Shown here piece after piece: positions 29,347-38,594 of a stretch of DNA of 64,000 bases. Made by a program: the position numbers and the translations under genes. The DNA is from Gracilariopsis chorda. Its lineage: Eukaryota > Rhodophyta > Florideophyceae > Gracilariales > Gracilariaceae. Below the pieces are notes generated by a model that did no database searches, was not told where the DNA came from, and worked only from the letters and a program-made list of their open reading frames with translations. The stretch lies in assembly GCA_003194525.1 (NCBI GenBank), contig NBIV01000124.1, positions 124,001 through 188,000 of the forward strand, given 5' to 3'. How positions within the stretch are numbered: the stretch's first letter is position 1; each line of letters begins with the position of its first letter.

Positions 29347-30180
29347 TGCTCCTCACGAAATAAGGATGTAACTCCGATACAGAAACGACTGCTCTTCCAG
29401 TCCGTCTTCAAGCTGGCTGGAAGCGACAACGCCGCTACGAGGTGGAAGTTGATTACCGATAGAGTTTCTCACGAAGAAAAGGTTTGCTCCTCCATTGCGG
29501 TTGCCGAGCCTCGTGGTCTGCGGTGGACGGGGGCGAGTGTCACAACGGTGCTGCCAGACGAAAAGAACATACCAGCTAGTCCAAGAGAAACGAAAGTCCA
29601 ACACCAGAACGAGAGTGGTCTCGTAAGAGAAGCCGCATTACATCCCCTGCCATAAACACAGATTGCTTCTCAAGACCCTTCCCCTTGCAAAGCAAGGCTT
29701 AAGCACTTCCTTGAAAGATCAAATCAAAGTCCCGTTCTACTTTAAGGACGCTAAAACACGAATCATGGCGGCTTCGAAAGCCAAACCCTTCATCAGTGAT
29801 GTCCCAGGACAACTAGAGGACATCATATCGTTTTGAAAAGCAGAAGTTACGCTGTCGCAAACCTACGTAGGGCACACCCCGAAACTTCATCCCGTTGCTA
29901 CCTACACAGAAAGAAAGCCGTCACAGTGCGACTGCAACACACACGCTGCTAATGATGTGAAGCATTTTGTGCTGCGCTGCGCCAAGCGGACGGAATCTAG
30001 AAGACGCGAGCTCCCTGCTCCTGCAGAAAGAAGAGGTAAGACTTTAGCGGAGATAGTCAGCCAGTGGCCACAAAAGTTGTTAGCTTTCTTCAGAAGAGAG
30101 AAGTTTTTCACATGAGAAACCACTATCAGCGTGCCGTAATCAGGTATGCTGAACCCACAATAAAGAAGAAGAAGACCCTT
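29347..30180 (+). mobile_element. LINE 3' relic C
   Basis: From about 29760 to 30110 the plus strand encodes the same LINE C-terminus as relics A and B (VTLSQTYVGHTPKLH; C-D-C...KHFVLRC; WPQKLLAFFRREKFF). One in-frame TGA lies just before LSQT. The 3' tail (GCCGTAATCAGG...AATAAAGAAGAAGAAGA) follows without interruption, giving the intact version of what is split in relic A. Upstream, 29450-29655 encodes a stretch (LRWTGASVTTVLPDEK) similar in kind to the region between reverse transcriptase and zinc finger of other LINEs. That assignment is weaker. The element is 5'-truncated and dead. Confidence 0.6.
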
Positions 30181-31102
30181 CACAAACCTGCCCTTGGCTG
30201 ATATCTTCGCAAGTTCGCCGCCGCTCGACAGCTTGTGGAAAACGAGAGCACTCGCACTCCATTTCCCGCTACTAGGCGACATCGTCTCTTTCGGTTGTCC
30301 CCATCACCCTCTTCCAATGTTGGTCAGCTCGTGATCCGTGCTCGCACAATTAATTGACTTATTGATCCAGGATTACCACTGCTCGAACGGCGAGTCTTAT
30401 TTCGTGACACCCATGCACGCAAATACGAACGAGTTCAGAATGCTGAGACGAATGTCCAGTCGCATGCTGCTGCAGTCGGTGGGTGAAAGGCGCAACCACA
30501 AAGACCCGCGAGAGCTAAGACGGGCAATTCCGGGGTGCGCCAAAATGCATGGTTGTTGTACTCTTCGCTGACAGGTTATGAAAAGAAGACATTGTATAGG
30601 GAACCGTACGAGCGAGCCAGTGGTATCCGTACCCCTGGTACCGCCGTGCCCCGTATCTCCCCCCCCCCGCCCCCCTCTACCTTTTGGTGCTTTAGGATGT
30701 GGCGTTCTACCGGAACATCTTTCTCACCGACGGGTTGCGACTTAAACGTTCTACCAGGGGTACGTAAACGAACGGACGAGCAGGCGCTCTTATGGTGTAT
30801 GCTCAAAGGCTTGGTCTCCGAAGTCAATAATAGCTTGAGTGTCCTGCCAAAAATGACTCCAGGAGTGAATTGCACACACAGATTTGATCTGCAATTGTAG
30901 AGATACCGAGGGCAGACCGCCTTTCCGCATTGACGGCTCTGCCTGTCCAGCCAGGCTCTCTTCCTCGCCCTCCCTCTTTCCTCCTCGCAAGGGCAGAAAC
31001 CGGGCCGCTTCGCCTGACTGGCCCTCTAGCAGCGGTTCCTGACTAGGATACGAGTACTACCACTGGCAGACTTAGAACTGCTTGCACGTTGGATCAGGAC
31101 GA
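30181..31102. other. Intergenic, no gene seen
   Basis: This is the region between LINE relic C and the NAXD start. It includes a C-rich stretch at 30660-30677. Open frames here have no coherent composition. Confidence 0.4.
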
Positions 31103-32122
31103 ATGCCTGTGGCCGCCTCGTTCTTGTCGTCGTTTCTTCCCACTTTCTCACGCAATACATTTTGCCGGCTCCCACGTCGGTTGTGCACACGGGCTCGGCT
31201 TTGTATATCAGCCATGAGCGCATGCGAAGATGAGCATAGAGTTCATTTCCGATCTCAAGTCCCGAGTCTGGACGGCACTCATTACAAGGGCCAAGCCGGA
31301 AGAATTGCCGTGATAGGTGGAAGTGAAGAGTACACTGGGGCCCCATTCTTCTCCGCAATGTCAGCCATGCGAGGTGGTGCAGATCTCTCGTTTGTCTTCT
31401 GCCCCAGAAATGCAGCGCAAATCATCAAGAGCTATTCGCCGGATCTTATTGTGTACCCTGGTTTTGATGCACTTGGTAATGAGTGCACTGCGCTGGCTAG
31501 GATGCATGCAATTGTCGTTGGTCCTGGCTTGGGACGAACAGACCATGCGGCCGAAGTGTTTGAAAAGGTTCTGAGCTATGCTATTCGCTCGGGTACCGTG
31601 CTCGTTATTGATGCTGATGCATTATGGTTTTTGTCGCAAAGTCCGAATTTGTTTGCTGAGATTGCAAACTCTGCTGAGGGCTTTCATGTGTACCTCACGC
31701 CTAACAAGGTGGAACTAGATCGCCTATTAATCGCTGCTGCTGTTGATAGTACCGTTCAATTGGTGAAGTTGCTGAAAGGCAAGGCCGTCATCATTGCGAA
31801 AGGAAACAAGGATGTTATTGTTTCTTTAAACGTCCAAGCGGAAATTAGCACTAAAGCATCTCAGAAGCGAGTAGGTGGCCAGGGGGATATTCTGTCCGGG
31901 TTACTTGCTTTGTACGCGTTTTGGATGTTGCGGAGTAGGCCACTGCCTTGTGGTCCTGGGTACGGTGTTGACGGCTGTCTAGTAACAGCCGCTGTTGCTG
32001 CTTGTTCTATCACCCGTGATGCAACGTATCAAGCTTTTCTGAAGCATCGTCATGGCTTTGTTGCTTCCGATGCGTTAGCGTTTGTGGCCGAAGCTGTGTC
32101 AAAGTACGTTAGTGACGGTTGA
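31103..32122 (+). CDS. NAXD: ATP/ADP-dependent (S)-NAD(P)H-hydrate dehydratase
   Basis: The protein has 339 residues from the ATG at 31103. It repairs hydrated NADH and NADPH by nucleotide-dependent dehydration. The ribokinase-like family blocks are all present: GQAGRIAVIGGSEEYTGAPF, RGGADLSFVF, VVGPGLGR, VLVIDADALW, LTPNKVELDRL, KGNKDV and the catalytic-loop motif GGQGDILSGLLALYA. The first 37 residues (SFLSSFLPTFSRNTFCRLPRRL) are basic and hydroxylated without acids, like a mitochondrial or plastid transit peptide. A second ATG at 31214 (MSACEDEH) would give a cytosolic form, and eukaryotic NAXD genes are known to make several compartment forms. No intron was seen. The stop is directly followed by LINE relic D on the other strand. 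Confidence 0.93.
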   Translation: MPVAASFLSSFLPTFSRNTFCRLPRRLCTRARLCISAMSACEDEHRVHFRSQVPSLDGTHYKGQAGRIAVIGGSEEYTGAPFFSAMSAMRGGADLSFVFCPRNAAQIIKSYSPDLIVYPGFDALGNECTALARMHAIVVGPGLGRTDHAAEVFEKVLSYAIRSGTVLVIDADALWFLSQSPNLFAEIANSAEGFHVYLTPNKVELDRLLIAAAVDSTVQLVKLLKGKAVIIAKGNKDVIVSLNVQAEISTKASQKRVGGQGDILSGLLALYAFWMLRSRPLPCGPGYGVDGCLVTAAVAACSITRDATYQAFLKHRHGFVASDALAFVAEAVSKYVSDG

Positions 32123-32965
32123 ACGCAATACTGCCCACACCTTGGTCTCACCGAGTCAGATTGAAGTTGCCCGGCCCTTGCAGCACCGGACAGTAGAGGT
32201 GGTACGCTTGCACCCAATGTCTACCAGAGCGTTACCGAGTCTGATTTGTCTTGACCGCTGTGATTTCAGATTGTTTTTAGAAGCCTGTATGTGCCCAGTG
32301 GGTGAACCAATCACTTGGATTGCCTTTTCAGGTGTTATGGTGACCGGGAATTCAGGAATTGATACTGACCGCCTCCACCAGACTCTCGTTTTTGCAACAT
32401 TGGGTCGAACCCCGGTTTTGCTCGCTATATTAAGAAAGACATAAGCGCAGTAGCGGTGGACCGTTGAACCAGTAGCGTGCCGTCGTCTGCGTAGAAGAGA
32501 TTGAGAAGTGGGTTGCACTCTTCTTGGACATGTAGCACCAATGAGTATGAAGTAAGGGAAAAAAGGGGCGGGCTTAAGGTATCGCCCTGTTATGTACCGG
32601 TGATGCTCACTATTTCGAAGTCCTTGAAAGGCAATGGTATAGGTTGTCCATAGAAGAAGTGCACAAAGCGGGCGGTAAGAGGGCAGTGCTCCGTGACTAC
32701 CTCGCCAAAGCATTCAATGCCATCGAGCGAGAGCGAGTGTGCGCTGTCACTCGTTCGCATTGAATGCGTTGGTAGCATCCACGCTAATTATCACTACGTC
32801 ATGGTCCCTCAGTTTGCTTTGACCAATGCTTACCCTCCGCAGGGGATTCCGACACCAACTTGGTGTGAAAGTATTTCCTGTTACGTGGTTCACCACGCCT
32901 GTTCTTACGGAAAACAAGCTTTGGTGTCGGTATGATGCGATTCTGACACTACGAGCGCAGCAAGG
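32123..32965 (-). mobile_element. LINE reverse transcriptase relic D
   Basis: Read on the minus strand in changing frames, the region shows the ordered reverse transcriptase blocks of a LINE: QVGVGIPCGG (about 32835-32865), ISVDATNAFN (32757-32790), FFYGQPIPLPF with SITGT-stop-QGDTLSP (about 32560-32660), the catalytic YADDGTLL (at 32482-32493) and IQVIGSPTG (about 32305-32335). Several stops and frame changes make it non-functional. It ends near the NAXD stop without the C-terminal zinc finger. It may be from the same family as relics A-C, but no overlapping part exists to compare. Confidence 0.68.
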
Positions 32966-33697
32966 TTCAGGGAATCACGGAGTGCTCACAAACTGGAAAG
33001 ACTTTTTCGCATCGGCTTCGTATTGTTGAAGCACCAGTCTCATACATTTCTTCCGGTTCTCATTGTGAACTTCACTACTCTGGCCTGTTCAACATCCGCT
33101 GTTTGCAACCAGCTACTGCAGAATTTCACAGTTCAATTTAAAAGTAGCGATATGCTTGCCGATCAGTGTCCCCATGTGTCCGGCGATCGGAACGATTTAA
33201 GTTTGCATCATTTCCACGGCTCCTTTGTATCGTTGCCGCTTATTTGGAGTATCAGATGTATTTTGTTCAGAAAACCTGTTGACGGTGGTTTCGAGCCTTT
33301 GAGGCACACTGACCACTTCGTAGAAACCCAACGATGATGGCATTTCGTCCTTTCCCAATGTCTTGCTGAGAACCAAGCTACACGCGAACTGAGAGAATCA
33401 ATACGTTAAGCAGGAAAGTATATTAAGCAGCACCAATTTCTACCGAATGAACTAAGGTCTGCCTTGAGGAGTCACGTTTCTGTGCTTTAGCTTCACAATT
33501 GTAAGACTGGCTTTGTATTTGGAGCACGAGTGGATGAAGATTAATAACGAACCTTAGCGGTGTCCCTGTTTGACAGTGGATGAAAAAGTCACCAAATGGC
33601 AACGGGATTCTTTTACCGTAGCAAAAATGGACATGAGATGAAGAGTTTGAGATCGCAGTTCGCCTGAAACATTTTCTCTGTACTCGTGGCTTAGGCG
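32966..33697. other. Intergenic, nothing recognised
   Basis: The 5' part of LINE relic D may extend a little into this stretch. No gene was seen. It is also the 3' flank of the minus-strand membrane protein gene. Confidence 0.4.
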
Positions 33698-35206
33698 TTA
33701 TTGAAGTCCTTCGATTCGGATTTTATCATAGCCGCTCGCGAGTATGGAGTACATGGGAACATCACTTCCTACGTTTGAGTATACAGCATGCATTGCTGTA
33801 GTCTCAACAGTCCAGTACAAGCGGGCAACTCTGCCAATGATCAAATCTACAAGTGCAAGTTGTCCGTCAAAAAGCACAACAGTAATATAATCGGCTTCTC
33901 TAAGCTGGTGTATAGTCGGACCGCGAAGCAACTGAATAAAGCCACCTCCCTTTTCCGGTTTGATGGCACAGGACTTGTAGTCGGTTAAAACGCTATGACA
34001 CACTCGTGTTTTCATCAACTGGAAAAGTGCTTCATCATAGGTTCCGAAAACTTTAACCAGATGATACATGGAATGTATATTCCTGTATCCTCTTAAGGCC
34101 CACATGAGACTCCATCGATGGCGTACAATCTGGAAGTAGAGTGTGTTTATGACGATAGCAAATGTGGAGAAAATGACAAGGGCGACTTGAATCATGTCTT
34201 CCGGTTCAGCTTTGTTATGCCGGAGTGCGATGTAAATGCATGGTACCACAACACCAATGGTGATGAAGCCAATGGCCTCATAAGGAACGCCTGTAGCAGC
34301 GACTAGTTCGTTCTGTTCTTTGAAGAGCATTCCTGCTTTCCTACTAAATTTTGGGTTGTAGATACCCAATGCAGCGAATGGAGGTTGTGAAAGCAGACGC
34401 TTAAGCCAGAGCGAAGGTGTAACCGGAGTGGGATGTGAAACGAGAGGGTGCGGCGGGCGCAGAAGCGGAAGCGGACGCGATAAGTGATCTTCGTTGGCAA
34501 GGAGTGTGGCCAAAACGCAGGCGACAGGTATTTTTCGCGTTTGCTTGAGATCGAAGGACATGTGTAGAAAAGTGTCATATCGAACATTCTGCGGTTGCCG
34601 CGAGAGCAAGATAGCGTCAATTTGGTATCGCAGTTGCGATGGAGTGATGTCAAGAACTTGCTGACGGGCGCGATACATAGTTTCGGTGAGAGGGCATTCG
34701 GAGATGATTTGGTACAGGGTGCTCGGATTAGCTGTCTTTGCGACTCCCATGTGTTGCAAAGTGTTGAGGGCCCTTTTCGCTTCCTTCTGCGAAACCCAGG
34801 GCTCGTAGCGCTGTCCCGAGCAGGTCTCAACTCGGATGACTACGTAACCGATGTAGCGCGTGATATTGATCCAGTGAACGTTCTCCATGGAGGTGTGCGC
34901 TCGCACAGCGGAGTTGACAGCTGGATGGGTGAGAATTTGGGTGGGATCTATGGTGGTACTGTTGTATCCGAGATTGTGACTCATGATATAGGCTAGGGTG
35001 CAGTCGTCGGGAACGGGATGATAGTATGAAAAGGGAGTATCTGTGACGGTGGAGATTTCGGAAATGCATATTATGAAGTTGTCGATGACGTCGATGATGC
35101 GCGAGAGAATCCATCTGTCGCTTTGCCAGACGTAGGAGCGAGTGTGAAGCGCGTCTTCAACACGAATGGGAGAAACGCGTTCGATGTGAGACCGCACTGC
35201 GCGCAT
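33698..35206 (-). CDS. Hypothetical membrane protein with two transmembrane helices, 502 residues
   Basis: The frame starts at the ATG at 35206 (MRAVRSHIERV). A TTG three codons earlier is less likely. Residues 1-70 include a possible amphipathic or membrane stretch (ILSRIIDVIDNFIICISEIS). The middle is soluble, and two clear transmembrane helices follow (GFITIGVVVPCIYIAL and MIQVALVIFSTFAIVINTLY), separated by a short charged loop. The C-terminal region contains basic aromatic segments (RHRWSLMWALRGYRNIHSMY) and ends KIRIEGLQ. No catalytic motif was recognised. The gene is divergent from the GT92 gene, with a low-complexity spacer between. Confidence 0.8.
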   Translation of the reverse strand: MRAVRSHIERVSPIRVEDALHTRSYVWQSDRWILSRIIDVIDNFIICISEISTVTDTPFSYYHPVPDDCTLAYIMSHNLGYNSTTIDPTQILTHPAVNSAVRAHTSMENVHWINITRYIGYVVIRVETCSGQRYEPWVSQKEAKRALNTLQHMGVAKTANPSTLYQIISECPLTETMYRARQQVLDITPSQLRYQIDAILLSRQPQNVRYDTFLHMSFDLKQTRKIPVACVLATLLANEDHLSRPLPLLRPPHPLVSHPTPVTPSLWLKRLLSQPPFAALGIYNPKFSRKAGMLFKEQNELVAATGVPYEAIGFITIGVVVPCIYIALRHNKAEPEDMIQVALVIFSTFAIVINTLYFQIVRHRWSLMWALRGYRNIHSMYHLVKVFGTYDEALFQLMKTRVCHSVLTDYKSCAIKPEKGGGFIQLLRGPTIHQLREADYITVVLFDGQLALVDLIIGRVARLYWTVETTAMHAVYSNVGSDVPMYSILASGYDKIRIEGLQ

Positions 35207-35694
35207 GGCCACCAAGTTTACCGCGCTACCTACGTTACCACGAAACAGCAGCCCGTCTTCTTCTTCTCGCTTCGCTTCGCTCCGCCGCGCTTCGCTTCGC
35301 TTCGCTTCGCATTGCTGGCACAGAGCTCCCGAGAGAAGACGCGATGCGTGGACACGTGTGAACGCAGCAAGGACGGGAGCCGGCGGTACACTGCTTACAG
35401 CGGGGGGGGGGGGGGGCGTGAAGTCCGCACGGATGTGCGCAATTCAGGTGCCAATCGCAGTGCGCGTGACACCGAAAGCAGCGCGCTGCCGATGACGACC
35501 AGCTCTCCCCCTCGCCCAGTTCCATTCAACGCGCTCAAAGCCGCTCACCGCCCCGCGCCCCCCCGACGGTGAGTCTCCATCAATGCATCCGTGAGTGTCT
35601 TCCTCCCGCCCCTATCACACCTCTTATTCACTCCTTCGCCCCGCACCGTCTTCATCCCCCCCACGACGCTTCGTCTCCTGCACTTTTGCTCACA
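35207..35694. promoter_or_regulatory. Divergent promoter region with CTTCG repeats and a G run
   Basis: Between the two starts lie runs of CTTCG/CTTCGCTTCG at about 35262-35313 and an uninterrupted G run at about 35401-35416. The GT92 frame is open back to 35569 without a better ATG. Function is inferred from position and from the similar spacer at 21811-22217. Confidence 0.4.
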
Positions 35695-37209
35695 ATGCCG
35701 TCGGAACGCCCGTACTTTCCCGCCAAGCAGCCCCGTCGTCGCTCCTTGTCCTCCCGCGTGCTGCTTGTCGTTGTGCTCGTCCCTGTCATCTTCATCCCCC
35801 TGCTTAACAGGCTGCCCGGTCCGCTCCCTCCAAAGCTTGCCCCCCTGCTCTCGCATACCCAGCATGTCTACCCTGCCGCGCCGAATGACTGGAAGAGACC
35901 GCTTACCATCTCGCTTCACGCAGAGAACAATGCTTCCAACGTCCGACTCACTCTGTTCACAACGGGCGTTCATACCGACACGTACGGTCGATCTTTCAAG
36001 AGCGTCGGCTGTTTGGTTGGTGACAAACCCTTTCCGGCAATCGAAACGCGCCCTGAAATGACTGTTTGTACTGTGCATCCCTCCGAGCTGACGTACGACA
36101 CCCCGCTCACCGTGCTGCTCGAGGTGGACGACACACTCCGAACCGCCCTCAATAGCACGCAGCTAATCAAAGGTGAGAACTTTACCGTCTTTCCGGAAGA
36201 TGTCACCGTGTTGCCGCAGCGCACGCAGTCAGCGCGCGACGCTATGCCCGATAACATGGCCGCTGTACGCACAGCGGTGCGTTGGAGATCTCATATGCTT
36301 GACGTCTCTACCGGCAGCCGTTACGAGCTGTGTATGATGACTGCCATGCGTCAGTATCCGTTCTTGCTGCGCGATTGGATGCAGTATTACCGTCGTATGG
36401 GCGTGGATTACTTTTATATATATGAGAATAACGCCGACGTGCCGTTGAAGCAGCACGTCGATGGCCGCTTCGTGCAAGTTGTACACTGGCCATGGTCACG
36501 CTCGCAGATGCAGAGTAATAACCACTTTTTGTTGGTGGCGCCGAAACGTTGTCGGTATGTGGCCTTTTTCGATGCCGACGAATATGTCATGATTGGTGAT
36601 GACAAGCCACACGCGCTTAAGCGATATATTTTTCATCGCCGCGCCCAGGGCTTCACCGAAATTGTGTTCCACTTTTTGATGATGGTTAACAGCGGATACG
36701 TCAGACGGCCTAAGGGCAGTTTACCCGAACTGTACACGCACAGGGAGAAGGGGCAGGTGGTAAGGCAGGGCAAGGTTGCTCTGGATATGAACAAACAATT
36801 TACGTGGCATCGTATTCATATGGTGGATGGAGTGGGTATTAAGATGTACTGGAATACTAGTATGGAGTTGGAACCGAAGAGCATGCAGCACAACTCCATG
36901 TTGGTGCATTACACCAAGCGGAGCTGGGAGGACTTTGTGGCGAAGAACGCTGTGGGAGGGGCCAGTGTCATGACCACTGGTCGCCCGAAGAAGGTCTTGG
37001 ACGTGGACAAACCGGACCCCAAGTACATGGCCACGGCTGGCGAGCCGTTTGACGGATTTCGGACGCGGTGGAGGCGCATAATCTCTGGACAAGATGACGG
37101 TCGTATCCGCATGGAGCGCGTGGATGAGGACGGACGTGTGTGCGACCAGGATTTCTGCCCGGCGTGCTTGCTGCGTCGCATGGGGCCGTTGCGCTGCGGG
37201 CGGACGTGA
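35695..37209 (+). CDS. Glycosyltransferase family 92 protein, type II membrane
   Basis: From the ATG at 35695 (ACAATGCC context) the protein has 504 residues. A short basic tail is followed by one membrane anchor at about 21-38 (RVLLVVVLVPVIFIPLL). A luminal stem domain leads to the catalytic GT92/DUF23 region from about 208: YELCMMTAMRQYPFLLRDWM, YYRRMGVDYFYIYENNA and the metal-binding acidic motif FFDADEYV at about 291-298. Further family features are FHFLMMVNSGYVRR and HNSMLVHYTKRSWEDFV. Known GT92 enzymes add galactose in a beta linkage to glycans. The acceptor here is unknown, and a role in N-glycan or wall polysaccharide decoration in the Golgi is inferred. The C-terminus is cysteine-rich (CDQDFCPACLLRR). 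No intron was seen. Confidence 0.86.
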   Translation: MPSERPYFPAKQPRRRSLSSRVLLVVVLVPVIFIPLLNRLPGPLPPKLAPLLSHTQHVYPAAPNDWKRPLTISLHAENNASNVRLTLFTTGVHTDTYGRSFKSVGCLVGDKPFPAIETRPEMTVCTVHPSELTYDTPLTVLLEVDDTLRTALNSTQLIKGENFTVFPEDVTVLPQRTQSARDAMPDNMAAVRTAVRWRSHMLDVSTGSRYELCMMTAMRQYPFLLRDWMQYYRRMGVDYFYIYENNADVPLKQHVDGRFVQVVHWPWSRSQMQSNNHFLLVAPKRCRYVAFFDADEYVMIGDDKPHALKRYIFHRRAQGFTEIVFHFLMMVNSGYVRRPKGSLPELYTHREKGQVVRQGKVALDMNKQFTWHRIHMVDGVGIKMYWNTSMELEPKSMQHNSMLVHYTKRSWEDFVAKNAVGGASVMTTGRPKKVLDVDKPDPKYMATAGEPFDGFRTRWRRIISGQDDGRIRMERVDEDGRVCDQDFCPACLLRRMGPLRCGRT

Positions 37210-37408
37210 TGGCCACGATTAACTTGAAACTTTTTGCTACGTCGCGCTGCAACTCTAACTTGTTGCCGTCGTTGTATTTTTTTGCCTTTTTGCTGCCCAC
37301 TTTCTTCTTGTTGCCGCCGTGCCGTCCGCGTTATGTTTATCCTTCGTAACTGTAAAGCGATTTGCATCCTTTGTTTTCACGCCGTCTTCCTTTGCTCGCC
37401 CGAGCGCC

Positions 37409-38380
37409 ATGGCTTCCTCCCGCGAGCAGCTTCGCATTGACAAGCATGTAGCCTATATCGTCGGCTTGGAAAAGAAGACCAAGACTACTGATGCCCTCTA
37501 CTTTACCGATCATAAGCGCCTCTCCGGCGTGTACTGGGCGCTCTCTTCCCTCGCCCTCATGCGCAAGCTGCACGTCTTGCCACAGGATACCATTCTCGAC
37601 TACGTGCTCAGCTGCTACCACTCCGATGTAGCCGCCTTCTCTGGCAATACGGATCAGGACCCTCATCTGCTGTACACCCTCTCCGGCGTCCAGATTCTCG
37701 CCATGTACGACAAGCTGCATCTCATCGATGCCGACCGCGTCGTCGCTAACATCGCTGCTTTGCAGCGTCCCGATGGTAGTTTTGCAGGCGATAAATGGGG
37801 CGAGATCGACACCCGATTCACTTACTGTGCGTTGCTTTGTGCGGCCATTTTACGCCGCTCTCATTTGCTGGACGTCCCCGCTGCTGTTCGCTACGTGCTG
37901 CGCTGTCAGAACTTTGACGGTGGGTTTGGCTGCATTGCCGGCGCGGAAAGCCATGCCGGTCAGGTGTTCTGTTGCGTGGGCTCGCTTTATTTGGCGGACG
38001 CTATGGACGAAATGACGCGGGAGGATCGCGAGCGATTGGCGTTGTGGCTTTGTGAGAGACAGTTGCCTTGTGGTGGACTCAATGGTCGTCCTGATAAACT
38101 TGAGGATGTTTGTTATTCGTGGTGGGTGCTGTCCAGTTTGAAAATGCTCGGCCACGTCGATTGGATTGACGCCGATAAGTTGATCGCCTTTATTGGCCGC
38201 AGTGAGGATGACGTGGACGGTGGCTTTGCGGATCGACCTGGTGATATGTCTGATGTGTTTCACACCTTTTTCGCACTGGCCGGGTTGTCTTTGTTGGGTA
38301 ACAAACAGTTGGCTGACATTCACCCTGCGTACGCTCTCACGACCGATGTCGTACAAAGAGTCACCGAGCCGAGCGCGTAG
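37409..38380 (+). CDS. RABGGTB: Rab geranylgeranyltransferase subunit beta
   Basis: The 323-residue protein from the ATG at 37409 (CGCCATGGC) has the prenyltransferase alpha-alpha barrel repeats with the usual glycine-rich turns (QRPDGSFAGDKWGEIDTRFT; CQNFDGGFGCIAGAESHAGQ; QLPCGGLNGRPDKLEDVCYS; DVDGGFADRPGDMSDVFHTF). The zinc ligands are Asp and Cys of LEDVCYSWW and His of DVFHTFF. The N-terminal block HVAYIVGLEKK and length match RabGGT-beta rather than farnesyl- or GGT-I beta. With the alpha subunit and Rab escort protein it attaches geranylgeranyl groups to C-terminal cysteines of Rab GTPases in the cytosol. The gene lies 200 bases downstream of the GT92 gene on the same strand and converges on the Deg protease gene. 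Confidence 0.95.
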   Translation: MASSREQLRIDKHVAYIVGLEKKTKTTDALYFTDHKRLSGVYWALSSLALMRKLHVLPQDTILDYVLSCYHSDVAAFSGNTDQDPHLLYTLSGVQILAMYDKLHLIDADRVVANIAALQRPDGSFAGDKWGEIDTRFTYCALLCAAILRRSHLLDVPAAVRYVLRCQNFDGGFGCIAGAESHAGQVFCCVGSLYLADAMDEMTREDRERLALWLCERQLPCGGLNGRPDKLEDVCYSWWVLSSLKMLGHVDWIDADKLIAFIGRSEDDVDGGFADRPGDMSDVFHTFFALAGLSLLGNKQLADIHPAYALTTDVVQRVTEPSA

Positions 38381-38594
38381 GCACGGATCGGTACAGTGCA
38401 CATGCCGAGGTTGCTGTTTTATATCAGATTTCCATCTTAACTTAACTCCCCACGCTTGACAACGAAAAAGAGTTCGCACAAGGCACACAAACAACACTTG
38501 ACAAAAGTTAAGTTATCGAGCTCAGATTCTGGTATTACTTTCACTTACAATCTATACACAGCGCATCAAACAAAAACTCTTGCGCAGTTGTGCT

